Source: an uncultured Flavobacteriaceae bacterium (lineage in GTDB: Bacteria > Bacteroidota > Bacteroidia > Flavobacteriales > Flavobacteriaceae). From it: a stretch of 64,000 nucleotides of DNA. Made by a program: the position numbers and the translations under genes. Where the stretch lies: assembly GCA_947503105.1 (NCBI GenBank), contig CANNCM010000002.1:329546-393545 (forward strand), written 5' to 3'. Shown in pieces: positions 42,297 to 50,551 of the stretch (positions within the stretch are counted from its first letter, which is position 1; each line of letters opens with the position of its first letter). Under the pieces are notes generated by a model. The model was not told the origin of the DNA and searched no databases. It saw only the letters and a program-made list of their open reading frames with translations.

Positions 42297-45149
42297 TTAT
42301 TTACTCAAATACATTTTGCGTCTAGCATATAAATCATAGAACGCGTCGTCTTTTAGACTGTCTATAAATAAAATGCTTTCTCCAGTACTTTTCATTTCTG
42401 GGCCTAATTGTTTATTAACATTAGGAAATTTATTGAATGAAAACACGGGTTGCTTTATTGCATATCCCTCTAAATAAGGTTTAAAATCAAAATCGGTAAC
42501 TTTTTTGTCGCCCAACATAACCTTGGTGGCATAATTCACATAGGGTTCTCCATATGCTTTAGCAATAAAAGGAACTGTTCTTGAAGCTCTCGGATTGGCT
42601 TCTATAATATAAACTTTATCGTTCTTAACAGCAAACTGGATATTGATTAAACCTACAGTATTTAGAGCAAGTGCAATTTTCTTTGTATGATCTTTAATTT
42701 GTTGCATCACCAAATCTCCTAAATTGAATGGTGGAAGTGTTGCATTACTATCACCAGAATGGATTCCACAAGGTTCTATATGCTCCATAATTCCAATGAT
42801 GTAGACATTTTCTCCATCGCAAATCGCATCGGCTTCTGCTTCAATTGCGCCATCTAAATAATGATCTAAAAGCAGTTTATTATTTGGGATTTTACGTAGT
42901 AAATCCACAACATGCTCTTCGAGTTCTTGCTTATTAATGACAATTTTCATGCCCTGTCCACCAAGAACATATGATGGTCTTACTAGGATTGGGAAATTAA
43001 GTTTATCGGCAACTTTCAAGGCCTCGTCTGCGGTTTCGGCAGTATCAAATTCTGGATAAGGAATGTTGTTCTCTTTCAATAAAGAAGAAAATGAACCACG
43101 GTCTTCGGCCAAATCCAAAGATTGATAGCTGGTTCCAATCACTTTGATGCCATATCGATCTAGTTTTTCAGCTAATTTGAGTGCTGTTTGTCCACCTAAC
43201 TGAACAATCACCCCTTCTGGTTTTTCATGCTGAATAATATCGTATATGTGTTCCCAAAAAACAGGTTCAAAATACAGTTTATCTGCGGTATCAAAATCTG
43301 TAGAGACTGTTTCTGGATTACAGTTGATCATGATGGTTTCGTAGCCACATTCTGCTGCAGCCAATACACCATGTACACAACAATAATCAAACTCAATTCC
43401 TTGTCCAATTCTATTTGGACCAGATCCGAGCACAATGATTTTCTTTTTATCAGTAACAACACTTTCATTATCTGTTTTTGTGACCCCTTCTTTTGTGGTC
43501 ATCTGACTTTCAAAGGTTGAATAGTAATAGGGCGTTTTGGCCTCAAATTCTGCCGCGCAAGTATCAACAAGTTTATATACTCTGTTGATATTGAATTCTT
43601 TACGCTTGTTATACACCTGACTTTCTAAACAATCTAGCATATGTGCAATTTGACGATCGCCATATCCTTTTTGTTTTGCTTCTAGCAAAAGTTCTTTGGT
43701 AATTGTATCAATGGAGTAATTAGAAATCTCTTTTTCTAAGTAATATAATTCTTCATATTGTTTCAAAAACCACATGTCAATTTTTGTGATTTCGTGGATT
43801 CGAGACAATGGAATTCCAATTTGAATGGCATCATAAATAACAAATACACGATCCCAACTTGCATGTCTAAGTTTGCTTATAATTTGATCGTAATCCGTAT
43901 AGCCCTTACCATCTGCACCAAGTCCGTTTCGTTTAATTTCGAGTGATTGCGTTGCTTTGTGAAGAGCTTCTTGAAAAGATCGTCCAATGCCCATTACTTC
44001 CCCAACGGCTTTCATTTGAAGACCAAGTTCGCGATCACTGCCCTCAAATTTGTCGAAATTCCAACGTGGTATTTTCACAATCACATAATCTAAAGTAGGC
44101 TCAAACAGTGCCGAAGTCGATTTTGTAATTTGATTCTGAAGTTCATCTAAAGAATATCCAATGGCAAGCTTTGCGGCAATTTTTGCAATCGGGTAGCCTG
44201 TGGCTTTACTCGCTAATGCAGAAGAACGTGAAACTCTTGGATTGATTTCTATAGCAATAATATCTTCTTTTTCATCTGGACTAACAGCAAATTGCACATT
44301 ACAACCTCCTGCAAAATCTCCAATACTACGCATCATATGAATGGCCATATCACGCATTTTTTGGTAAGTGGTATCGCTCAAGGTCATCGCAGGCGCGACT
44401 GTAATAGAATCGCCAGTGTGAATACCCATTGGATCCATATTTTCTATTGAACAGATGATGACAACATTGTCATTTTCATCTCTCAAAAGCTCCAATTCGT
44501 ACTCTTTCCACCCCATCATGGCCTTGTCAATCATGACTTCGTGAATTGGAGAAATTTCTAGACCGCGCTTCAATAGTTCATCAAAATCTTCTTCTTTATA
44601 AACAATAGATGCTCCCGCTCCACCAAGTGTAAATGAAGCTCTGATGACCAACGGAAAACCAAATTCTTGTGCAATTTCTTTTCCTTTTAAATAAGAATTT
44701 GCTGTTGCTTGTGGCGCCATTGGAACACCAATTTTAAGCATGAGTTCACGAAATTTTTCTCTGTCTTCGGTGATATTGATGGCATCAATATCGACCCCGA
44801 TAATTTCTACACCAAAGTCTTCCCAAATGCCTTTTTCATCAGCTTCAATACACAAATTTAGTGCAGTTTGTCCTCCCATTGTTGGCAATACAGCATCTAT
44901 TTGAGGATGTTCTTTCAGAACTTTTACAATGGATTTTGTATTCAGTGGCAACAAATATACATGATCGGCCATAGAGGGGTCTGTCATAATTGTTGCAGGG
45001 TTGGAGTTGATGAGAATAGTTTCAATCCCGTCTTCTCGTAGAGAGCGAAGGGCTTGAGAACCAGAATAATCAAATTCACATGCTTGACCAATTATAATAG
45101 GTCCGGAACCGATTATGAGAATGGATTTTAAGTCTTTTCTTTTTGGCAT
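42297..45149 (-). CDS. carB: carbamoyl-phosphate synthase large subunit without the allosteric domain
   Basis: CarB makes carbamoyl phosphate from bicarbonate, ammonia (from the CarA glutaminase) and two ATP, for pyrimidines and arginine. 950 residues against ~1070 in E. coli. Both synthetase halves are intact: KSILIIGSGPIIIGQACEFDYSG and KKIIVLGSGPNRIGQGIEFDYC starts, and ATP-grasp marks (GGAGASIVY; GGQGMKI). The protein stops soon after the second ATP-grasp domain (KSTGESILFIDSLKDDAF), so the ~120-residue MGS-like domain that binds UMP and ornithine in E. coli is absent. No carA is in the window. Confidence 0.95.
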   Translation of the reverse strand: MPKRKDLKSILIIGSGPIIIGQACEFDYSGSQALRSLREDGIETILINSNPATIMTDPSMADHVYLLPLNTKSIVKVLKEHPQIDAVLPTMGGQTALNLCIEADEKGIWEDFGVEIIGVDIDAINITEDREKFRELMLKIGVPMAPQATANSYLKGKEIAQEFGFPLVIRASFTLGGAGASIVYKEEDFDELLKRGLEISPIHEVMIDKAMMGWKEYELELLRDENDNVVIICSIENMDPMGIHTGDSITVAPAMTLSDTTYQKMRDMAIHMMRSIGDFAGGCNVQFAVSPDEKEDIIAIEINPRVSRSSALASKATGYPIAKIAAKLAIGYSLDELQNQITKSTSALFEPTLDYVIVKIPRWNFDKFEGSDRELGLQMKAVGEVMGIGRSFQEALHKATQSLEIKRNGLGADGKGYTDYDQIISKLRHASWDRVFVIYDAIQIGIPLSRIHEITKIDMWFLKQYEELYYLEKEISNYSIDTITKELLLEAKQKGYGDRQIAHMLDCLESQVYNKRKEFNINRVYKLVDTCAAEFEAKTPYYYSTFESQMTTKEGVTKTDNESVVTDKKKIIVLGSGPNRIGQGIEFDYCCVHGVLAAAECGYETIMINCNPETVSTDFDTADKLYFEPVFWEHIYDIIQHEKPEGVIVQLGGQTALKLAEKLDRYGIKVIGTSYQSLDLAEDRGSFSSLLKENNIPYPEFDTAETADEALKVADKLNFPILVRPSYVLGGQGMKIVINKQELEEHVVDLLRKIPNNKLLLDHYLDGAIEAEADAICDGENVYIIGIMEHIEPCGIHSGDSNATLPPFNLGDLVMQQIKDHTKKIALALNTVGLINIQFAVKNDKVYIIEANPRASRTVPFIAKAYGEPYVNYATKVMLGDKKVTDFDFKPYLEGYAIKQPVFSFNKFPNVNKQLGPEMKSTGESILFIDSLKDDAFYDLYARRKMYLSK

Positions 45150-45180
45150 TTTATTAGAGTTGAATGGTATTAATTTTATT

Positions 45181-45188
45181 CAAAAATA
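45181..45188 (-). promoter_or_regulatory. -7 element for carB
   Basis: Minus-strand TATTTTTG, 31 bases before the carB ATG, between the rpmH terminator and carB. The -33 side is poor, so confidence is modest. Confidence 0.4.
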
Positions 45189-45205
45189 AACAACGTTTGG
45201 ATACA

Positions 45206-45233
45206 AAAAAAGGCGTTACGACCAGTAACACCT
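45206..45233 (-). terminator. terminator of rpmH
   Basis: Minus strand: AAAGGTGTTAC-TGGTC-GTAACGCCTTTTTTT, with one G-T wobble. Separates rpmH from carB. Confidence 0.87.
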
Positions 45234-45258
45234 TTAATATATTAACAATTGTTAATCA

Positions 45259-45417
45259 TTATTTTTTATGACGAATTTCAGATGAAACACTCAATTTCTT
45301 TCTCCCTTTGGCTCTTCTTCTAGAAAGTACTTTTCTACCATTAGCAGAAGCCATTCTTTCCATAAACCCGTGCTTATTTTTTCTTTTTCTCTTAGATGGT
45401 TGAAATGTTCTTTTCAT
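45259..45417 (-). CDS. rpmH: 50S ribosomal protein L34
   Basis: A 52-residue, very basic protein missing from the ORF track because of its length. [20 protein letters not shown], then [20 protein letters not shown] and a short [11 protein letters not shown] tail, the flavobacterial form of L34. Own consensus promoter (45493-45523) and terminator (45206-45233). Unlike the classic arrangement, no rnpA or dnaA is adjacent, so this is not the oriC-type rpmH-rnpA locus. Confidence 0.97.
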   Translation of the reverse strand: MKRTFQPSKRKRKNKHGFMERMASANGRKVLSRRRAKGRKKLSVSSEIRHKK

Positions 45418-45492
45418 GTGATCCTAGCTTGTAAAACCTTTTATTTGGTTTATAAATTTAAATATTGTTAAATGTCTTAAAAAAGCGCCGTG

Positions 45493-45523
45493 CAAATATA
45501 CAAAGACTTTTTACTATGACAAA
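45493..45523 (-). promoter_or_regulatory. promoter of rpmH
   Basis: Minus strand TTTG (complement of 45520-45523), 19 bases, TATATTTG (complement of 45493-45500). One of the best consensus matches in the window; leaves a ~70-base leader before rpmH. Confidence 0.8.
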
Positions 45524-45557
45524 CGCAAATTTAAAATATTTTTATTTTGTTTTTTAT

Positions 45558-45565
45558 TACATTTG
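45558..45565 (+). promoter_or_regulatory. -7 element for the membrane TPR-like gene
   Basis: TACATTTG, 22 bases before the ATG at 45588; no clear -33 at the normal distance. Confidence 0.5.
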
Positions 45566-45587
45566 TGCTCCTGTTTAAACTATATCT

Positions 45588-46151
45588 ATGTTCAACAAAA
45601 ATTTTAAAATCGTTCTTTTTACTTTGGCAATTGCCTATGCTATCTATCAATTTACAGAATCGTATATTGGAAATGGTATTATGTTTATTTTTATTGGTTT
45701 GATTTTTTTGTTTCTTTATTTTAAAAATGAGTTGATTTTATTGGCGTTTTTAAAACTTAGAAAACAAGATTTTGAAGGGACAGAGCGTTGGTTGAATAAA
45801 ATTAAAAATCCAAAAACAGCATTGACCCAAAAACAACAGGGATATTATAATTTTTTGAAAGGAATTATGGTTTCTCAAACCAATATGACTGCCGCAGAAA
45901 AATTCTTTAAAAATGCTGTGAGTTTGGGACTTTCCATGGATCATGATATGGCTATGGCAAAGTTAAATTTAGCAGGAATTGCATTTACAAAACGTCGCAA
46001 ACAAGAAGCACAACGGTTGTTGAAAGAAGCACAAACACTCGACAAAAGAGATATGCTTTCGGAACAAATCCGAATGATGAAACAACAAATGAAAAAAGCG
46101 TCTATTCCAAATCAACATTATGGACAAACGCGCGGCGGAAGACGACGCTAA
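45588..46151 (+). CDS. membrane-anchored TPR-like protein, unknown function
   Basis: 187 residues. Two membrane helices at the N-terminus (FKIVLFTLAIAYAIYQF; IGNGIMFIFIGLIFLFLYF) are followed by a helical repeat region resembling two to three tetratricopeptide units (YNFLKGIMVSQTNMTAAEKFFKNAVSLG; MAKLNLAGIAFTKRRKQEAQRLLKEAQ) and a basic RGGRRR end. The repeats should face the cytoplasm and bind another protein. Common as a hypothetical protein in Flavobacteriaceae. Convergent with the lytic transglycosylase gene, nine bases away. Confidence 0.83.
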   Translation: MFNKNFKIVLFTLAIAYAIYQFTESYIGNGIMFIFIGLIFLFLYFKNELILLAFLKLRKQDFEGTERWLNKIKNPKTALTQKQQGYYNFLKGIMVSQTNMTAAEKFFKNAVSLGLSMDHDMAMAKLNLAGIAFTKRRKQEAQRLLKEAQTLDKRDMLSEQIRMMKQQMKKASIPNQHYGQTRGGRRR

Positions 46152-46160
46152 GTTTTCTAG

Positions 46161-47087
46161 CTAATTTCGACTGTAATAGTTCGGATCTGGAAGCTCAATT
46201 TTGTATTTTTTCCTTGATTTGTTATTCAAAAACTCTTCCCTAAGCCAAGGATTGTGTCGTTTTAGTTGTTTATAATTGATGCCAAAATCTTGACTAAATT
46301 GAACAAAATCAGCCACAGCAGTATCAATTTCTATGTCGTAGGTTGGTGCATAATCATACAAATCCTTGTCTTCAAAATTGAATCCATATTTTTTGGGATG
46401 CGACATGATTTCTTTTAAAGCAACAATCCTAAAAAGATAGCGTCCAGTTTCTTCTCCTAAAAGTAAATCGTAATAATCTGAAACCGATTGGCGTTCAAGC
46501 TCAGAAGCAATACGACTCATTCCAGCATTGTATGAGGCCGCTGCAAGCGTCCAAGACCCAAACTTTTCTTTTGCTTTCAATAAATATTGACAAGCCACTT
46601 GTGTAGATAATTTTATATTGTAGCGCTCATCGACATTGCTGTTGATTTCTAATCCATATTCTTTTCCTGTCGATTTCATAATTTGCCAAAATCCCTTGGC
46701 ACCAGCTGGCGAAGTAACCTGTTGTAAACCACTTTCTATTAGTGCCAAATATTTAAAGTCTTCTGGAATTCCATAGGATTTTAAGATTGGTTCTAGTATC
46801 GGGAAAAATTTGTGCGCTCTTTTGAATAATAATAATCCGTTGGATTGCCAATAGGTATTGACAAGCAACTCGCGGTCCATACGTTCTTTGATGTCTGGCA
46901 TACCTAAGGGTAGCGGTTCTTGAGAAAAATCAAGTTGTTCTGGCATAGGTAATGCATACACATTATAATCTTCTATAGCAGTAAATTGAAGGCGTTTTTC
47001 AGTGGTATGCGTCGAAAATGCTAAGGACAAAATGCCTACGGTTGCTAACAAGGCAACACTAACAGTTGGTTTTTTGTAAATGTTCAT
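46161..47087 (-). CDS. lytic transglycosylase (MltD-like, SLT domain)
   Basis: Peptidoglycan-cleaving enzyme, ~308 residues. Start moved to the ATG at 47087 (MNIYKKPTVSVALLATVGILSLAFS), giving a signal/anchor segment. The SLT domain lies in the middle: catalytic Glu in ALIESGL, SPAGAKGFWQIMKSTGKEYG, DERYNIKLSTQVACQYL, and AAASYNAGMSRI. The C-terminal ~60 residues (YDIEIDTAVADFVQFSQDFGINY.. LKRHNPWL) look like a degenerate LysM-type end. It cuts glycan strands, forming 1,6-anhydroMurNAc, in wall turnover. Confidence 0.92.
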   Translation of the reverse strand: MNIYKKPTVSVALLATVGILSLAFSTHTTEKRLQFTAIEDYNVYALPMPEQLDFSQEPLPLGMPDIKERMDRELLVNTYWQSNGLLLFKRAHKFFPILEPILKSYGIPEDFKYLALIESGLQQVTSPAGAKGFWQIMKSTGKEYGLEINSNVDERYNIKLSTQVACQYLLKAKEKFGSWTLAAASYNAGMSRIASELERQSVSDYYDLLLGEETGRYLFRIVALKEIMSHPKKYGFNFEDKDLYDYAPTYDIEIDTAVADFVQFSQDFGINYKQLKRHNPWLREEFLNNKSRKKYKIELPDPNYYSRN

Positions 47088-47210
47088 TATTGTGTAGTTT
47101 AGGGATAGCAATTTAATTAAAATTGATAAAACAATAAAATATTTGATGAATTATGAATAGAAATTATGGCTAAAAAGTGTTAAAATTCCACCCAACAAGA
47201 GTTTTTTTTG

Positions 47211-47218
47211 TAAATTTG
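47211..47218 (+). promoter_or_regulatory. -7 element for the small GNAT gene
   Basis: TAAATTTG, 37 bases before the ATG at 47256; -33 not recognisable. Confidence 0.45.
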
Positions 47219-47255
47219 CTAAATATATAGACCCCAATAACTAAAACTCACAAAA

Positions 47256-47552
47256 ATGCTTAAGGCTTCAGATCTTATCGACAATACTTTTTTACGTCAA
47301 TATCAATTTAAAATTGGTTCAGAAATGGCTACTATTGAATATGCGCAGCAAGAACGAAAAATTTTCTTGACCAAGCTCAATATTCCTGAATCGATTGAAT
47401 CTGAGGAGTTTACGGAAAATTTTCTAAAAATTGTTTTGGATAACATCAGTGAAAAAAACATAAGTGTTGTTCCTACAAGCCCACCTATTGCGAAGTTTAT
47501 CAAAAGAAACAGACGCTACAAAAAAATGCTTCCTGTAGGGATTAGAATTTAA
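47256..47552 (+). CDS. small GNAT-like acetyltransferase (COG2388 type)
   Basis: 98 residues, matching the short GNAT group represented by human GATD/YidJ-like proteins: FKIGSEMATIEYAQQERKIFLTKLNIPES, then ISVVPTSPPIAKFIKRNRRYKKMLPVGIRI, whose end is the acetyl-CoA contact region. Substrate unknown; in such small members an acetyl donor role is possible but catalysis is rarely proven. Tail overlaps the convergent mtaB by four bases. Short but well conserved in pattern. Confidence 0.83.
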   Translation: MLKASDLIDNTFLRQYQFKIGSEMATIEYAQQERKIFLTKLNIPESIESEEFTENFLKIVLDNISEKNISVVPTSPPIAKFIKRNRRYKKMLPVGIRI

Positions 47553-48883
47553 TACTGAACAACTTCGGAAACAAATTCAAAGCGCACCAACCCGTCTTGA
47601 TCTATTGCCTTTAAATAAACATCGTGTATTGTATTCACTAACTCGGGATTCCAAGGCGCTTTTACTTTTACATAATTTCTTGTAAACCCATGAATATACC
47701 CCTCTTTATTTTCGCTTTCAAACAAAACATTTTGTACCGTTCCTAATTGCGACTCATAAAAAGCACGGCGTTTTTTGACCGAAAGTCCACGTAACATTTT
47801 ACTTCGCTTGGTACGTACTGCTTTTGGCACTTTAGCTTCCATCGTAGCGGCAACAGTATTTGGACGTTCGGAATATGAAAAGACATGCAGATAAGAAACA
47901 TCTAAATGATTTAAAAACTCATAAGTCTCTAGAAATAGTTCATCGGTTTCTCCAGGAAAACCAACAATAACATCCACACCAATACACGCATTGGGCATTT
48001 TTTGTTTTATGCGAGCCACACGATCTACATAAAGTGCCTTCATATAACGCCTACGCATCAACTTGAGTAATTCATTGCTGCCACTTTGTAATGGTATATG
48101 AAAATGTGGCACAAAATTATCACTTTGTGCAACAAAATCTATCGTTTCATCTTTTAATAAATTGGGCTCAATTGAAGAAATTCGAACACGTTCTAAACCT
48201 TCAACTGTATCAAGCGCCTGAACAAGTTCAAAGAAAGTGTGCTCGTGTTTTTTATTGCCAAACTCACCTTTTCCATAATCGCCAATATTGACTCCTGTAA
48301 GAACAATTTCTTTGATCCCTTTTTGAGTAATTTCGCGAGCGTTACTTAAGACATTTTGGAGGGTGTCACTTCGCGAAATACCTCGTGCCAATGGAATTGT
48401 ACAATAGGTACATTTGTAATCACAACCATCTTGAACTTTTAAAAACGCTCGAGTACGATCTCCAAAAGAATAACTGCCCACATAAAAATCGGCATCTTCA
48501 ATTTCACAAGAATGGATAGCTCCAATATCATTTTTGGTCAAATCGTTCAGATAGTCTGTAATTTTAAACTTTTCTGTAGCTCCAAGTACCAAATCAACAC
48601 CATCAACTTCTGCAAGCTGTTTTGGCTGCAACTGAGCATAACAGCCGATAGCAATAACAAATGCTTCTGGATTTACCTTCTGTGATTGCCTAACGATACT
48701 TTTGAAACGCTTGTCTGCATTTTCTGTAACAGAGCATGTATTGATCACATACACATCGGCGGATTCCGAAAAATCGACACGAGTAAAATTCTCATTTTCA
48801 AAATCTCGAGCAATTGTCGAAGTTTCAGAAAAATTTAATTTACACCCAAGCGTATAAAATGCGACTTTTTTTTTGGCGTTCAT
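47549..48883 (-). CDS. mtaB: tRNA N6-threonylcarbamoyladenosine (t6A37) methylthiotransferase
   Basis: Radical-SAM enzyme converting t6A37 to ms2t6A37 in tRNAs reading ANN codons. 444 residues. N-terminal UPF0004 domain with three cluster Cys (FYTLGCKLNFSETSTIA; VINTCSVTENADKRFK; IAIGCYAQLQP). The radical-SAM CxxxCxxC is in DGCDYKCTYCTIPLARG, with LTGVNIGDYG, SSIEPNLL, FHIPLQSGSNELLKLMRRRY and VIVGFPGETDE; the C-terminal TRAM-like domain ends the protein. The MtaB rather than MiaB assignment rests on the LGCKLN and LTGVNIG patterns. Confidence 0.92.
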   Translation of the reverse strand: MNAKKKVAFYTLGCKLNFSETSTIARDFENENFTRVDFSESADVYVINTCSVTENADKRFKSIVRQSQKVNPEAFVIAIGCYAQLQPKQLAEVDGVDLVLGATEKFKITDYLNDLTKNDIGAIHSCEIEDADFYVGSYSFGDRTRAFLKVQDGCDYKCTYCTIPLARGISRSDTLQNVLSNAREITQKGIKEIVLTGVNIGDYGKGEFGNKKHEHTFFELVQALDTVEGLERVRISSIEPNLLKDETIDFVAQSDNFVPHFHIPLQSGSNELLKLMRRRYMKALYVDRVARIKQKMPNACIGVDVIVGFPGETDELFLETYEFLNHLDVSYLHVFSYSERPNTVAATMEAKVPKAVRTKRSKMLRGLSVKKRRAFYESQLGTVQNVLFESENKEGYIHGFTRNYVKVKAPWNPELVNTIHDVYLKAIDQDGLVRFEFVSEVVQY

Positions 48884-48928
48884 TCTTGTACATTTACAAC
48901 GTGAACAAATTTACAACTAACAAGCTGA

Positions 48929-50551
48929 ATGACAAAGTACACCTCTAATTTCTTTATCTTGAAATACGGCTTAGCATTTTTCCTATTGATGAATGTTTTG
49001 GGGTGTAATACGGCTAAAGATGACATAAAAGACACTACTGTTTTTCGTTACAACGAACATAAAAATATTAGTGGATTGGATCCTGCTTTCGCGAAAGATA
49101 ATGCGGATATTTGGGCCATTCATCAACTTTTTAATGGTCTTGTTCAAATGGATTCTGAAATGAAAATCGTAGCATGTATTGCCTCGTCTTGGTCCATTTC
49201 AGACGATGGAAAAATTTATACTTTTAAGCTTCGAAATGATGTCTTTTTTCATCCCCACACAAACTTTGGAGAAACTAAAACAAGAACCGTGAATGCAAAC
49301 GATTTTGTGTATAGTTTTGATCGGTTGAAAGACCCAAAACTCGCTTCTCCAGGAAGATGGGTGTTGGATGCGGTAAAACGATACAATGCCATTGACTCTC
49401 ATACGTTTCAAATAGAACTGAAACATCCTTTTCCTGCGTTTTTGGGATTACTTACTATGAAGTACTTAAGTGTTGTTCCAAAAGAAATTGTAGTCTTCTA
49501 TGGTTCAAATTTTAGAGCCAACCCCATTGGAACAGGGCCTTTTAAATTTAAACGCTGGTCGGAAAAAAATAAGCTCGTTTTTAGGCGACATACAAACTAC
49601 TTTGAGCGAGATCAAAACGGCAAAGCTCTTCCATATCTAGAAGCTATCGCAATAACTTTTTTACCCAATAAACAAAGTGAATATTTGCAGTTTGTTCAAG
49701 GAAATCTTGATTTTGTGTCTGGACTTGATGCCTCATATAAAGACGATATTCTGACTGCTTCTGGAAAATTAAATCCAAAATACAACGAACAATTTTCGAT
49801 GCTCCGAAGTCCATATTTGAATACCGAATATTTAGGTTTTTTTATGGAATCGAAGACATCAGAAGTGGAGAGTAAATTGATAAGGCAAGCCATAAATTAT
49901 GGTTTTGATAGAAAAAAAATGATGCTTTATCTTCGAAACGGAATTGGTATTCCTGCCCATGGTGGCTTTATTCCAAACGGACTTCCAGGATATGATGAAT
50001 TAGCGGGATATCGTTATGATCCAGAACAAGCAAAAGCCTTGGTTCAAGCGTATAAAACGCGTTCTAAAAATGCATCACCAAGGGTAACCATTTCGACTAA
50101 TGAAAATTATTTAAATTTTTGTGAATTCATTCAACGTGCTTTGTTGGATATCGGACTGGAAGTAAATATTGAAGTTATGCCATCATCGTCTTTAAAAACG
50201 GCCAAAGCTAATGGAAAATTAGACGTTTTTAGAGCCAGTTGGGTAGCAGACTACCCCGATGCTCAAAATTATTTATCCTTATTTTTTAGTGACAACTTTA
50301 CGCCAAACGGTCCAAACTACACCCATTTTAAAAACGCCAAATACGATAGTTTATACCGCAAAGCAATGTCAGAATCTGACGTGAAAAAACGCATCAATTT
50401 ATACAAAAAAATGGATCGTATTGTTCTTGAAGAAGCTCCTGTTGTAGTGCTCTTTTATGATGAAGTTGTGCGTTTTACGCAAAAAAATATAAAAGGATTG
50501 GGCATCAATCCAACGAATTTGTTGGAACTCAAAAACGTGCAAAAAAACTAG
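48929..50551 (+). CDS. oligopeptide/dipeptide-binding lipoprotein (family 5 SBP), orphan
   Basis: A 540-residue solute-binding protein of the DppA/OppA type. The signal runs MTKYTSNFFILKYGLAFFLLMNVLGC with lipobox Cys26, then FRYNEHKNISGLDPAFAKDN, YTFKLRNDVFFHP, DFVYSFDRLKDP, NPIGTGPFKFKRW and VFRASWVADYPDAQNYLSLFFS. Full-length family 5 pattern, so it should bind peptides or another hydrophilic ligand in the periplasm. No permease or ATPase genes lie beside it: the neighbours are mtaB and a GlmU-like gene. It may borrow a distant transporter or act as a sensor or chaperone. Confidence 0.91.
   Translation: MTKYTSNFFILKYGLAFFLLMNVLGCNTAKDDIKDTTVFRYNEHKNISGLDPAFAKDNADIWAIHQLFNGLVQMDSEMKIVACIASSWSISDDGKIYTFKLRNDVFFHPHTNFGETKTRTVNANDFVYSFDRLKDPKLASPGRWVLDAVKRYNAIDSHTFQIELKHPFPAFLGLLTMKYLSVVPKEIVVFYGSNFRANPIGTGPFKFKRWSEKNKLVFRRHTNYFERDQNGKALPYLEAIAITFLPNKQSEYLQFVQGNLDFVSGLDASYKDDILTASGKLNPKYNEQFSMLRSPYLNTEYLGFFMESKTSEVESKLIRQAINYGFDRKKMMLYLRNGIGIPAHGGFIPNGLPGYDELAGYRYDPEQAKALVQAYKTRSKNASPRVTISTNENYLNFCEFIQRALLDIGLEVNIEVMPSSSLKTAKANGKLDVFRASWVADYPDAQNYLSLFFSDNFTPNGPNYTHFKNAKYDSLYRKAMSESDVKKRINLYKKMDRIVLEEAPVVVLFYDEVVRFTQKNIKGLGINPTNLLELKNVQKN

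Noticed and set aside
45259-45417. rpmH as a marker of the replication origin
   Set aside because: Neither rnpA nor dnaA nor DnaA-box clusters are adjacent; carB and a TPR-like gene flank it.
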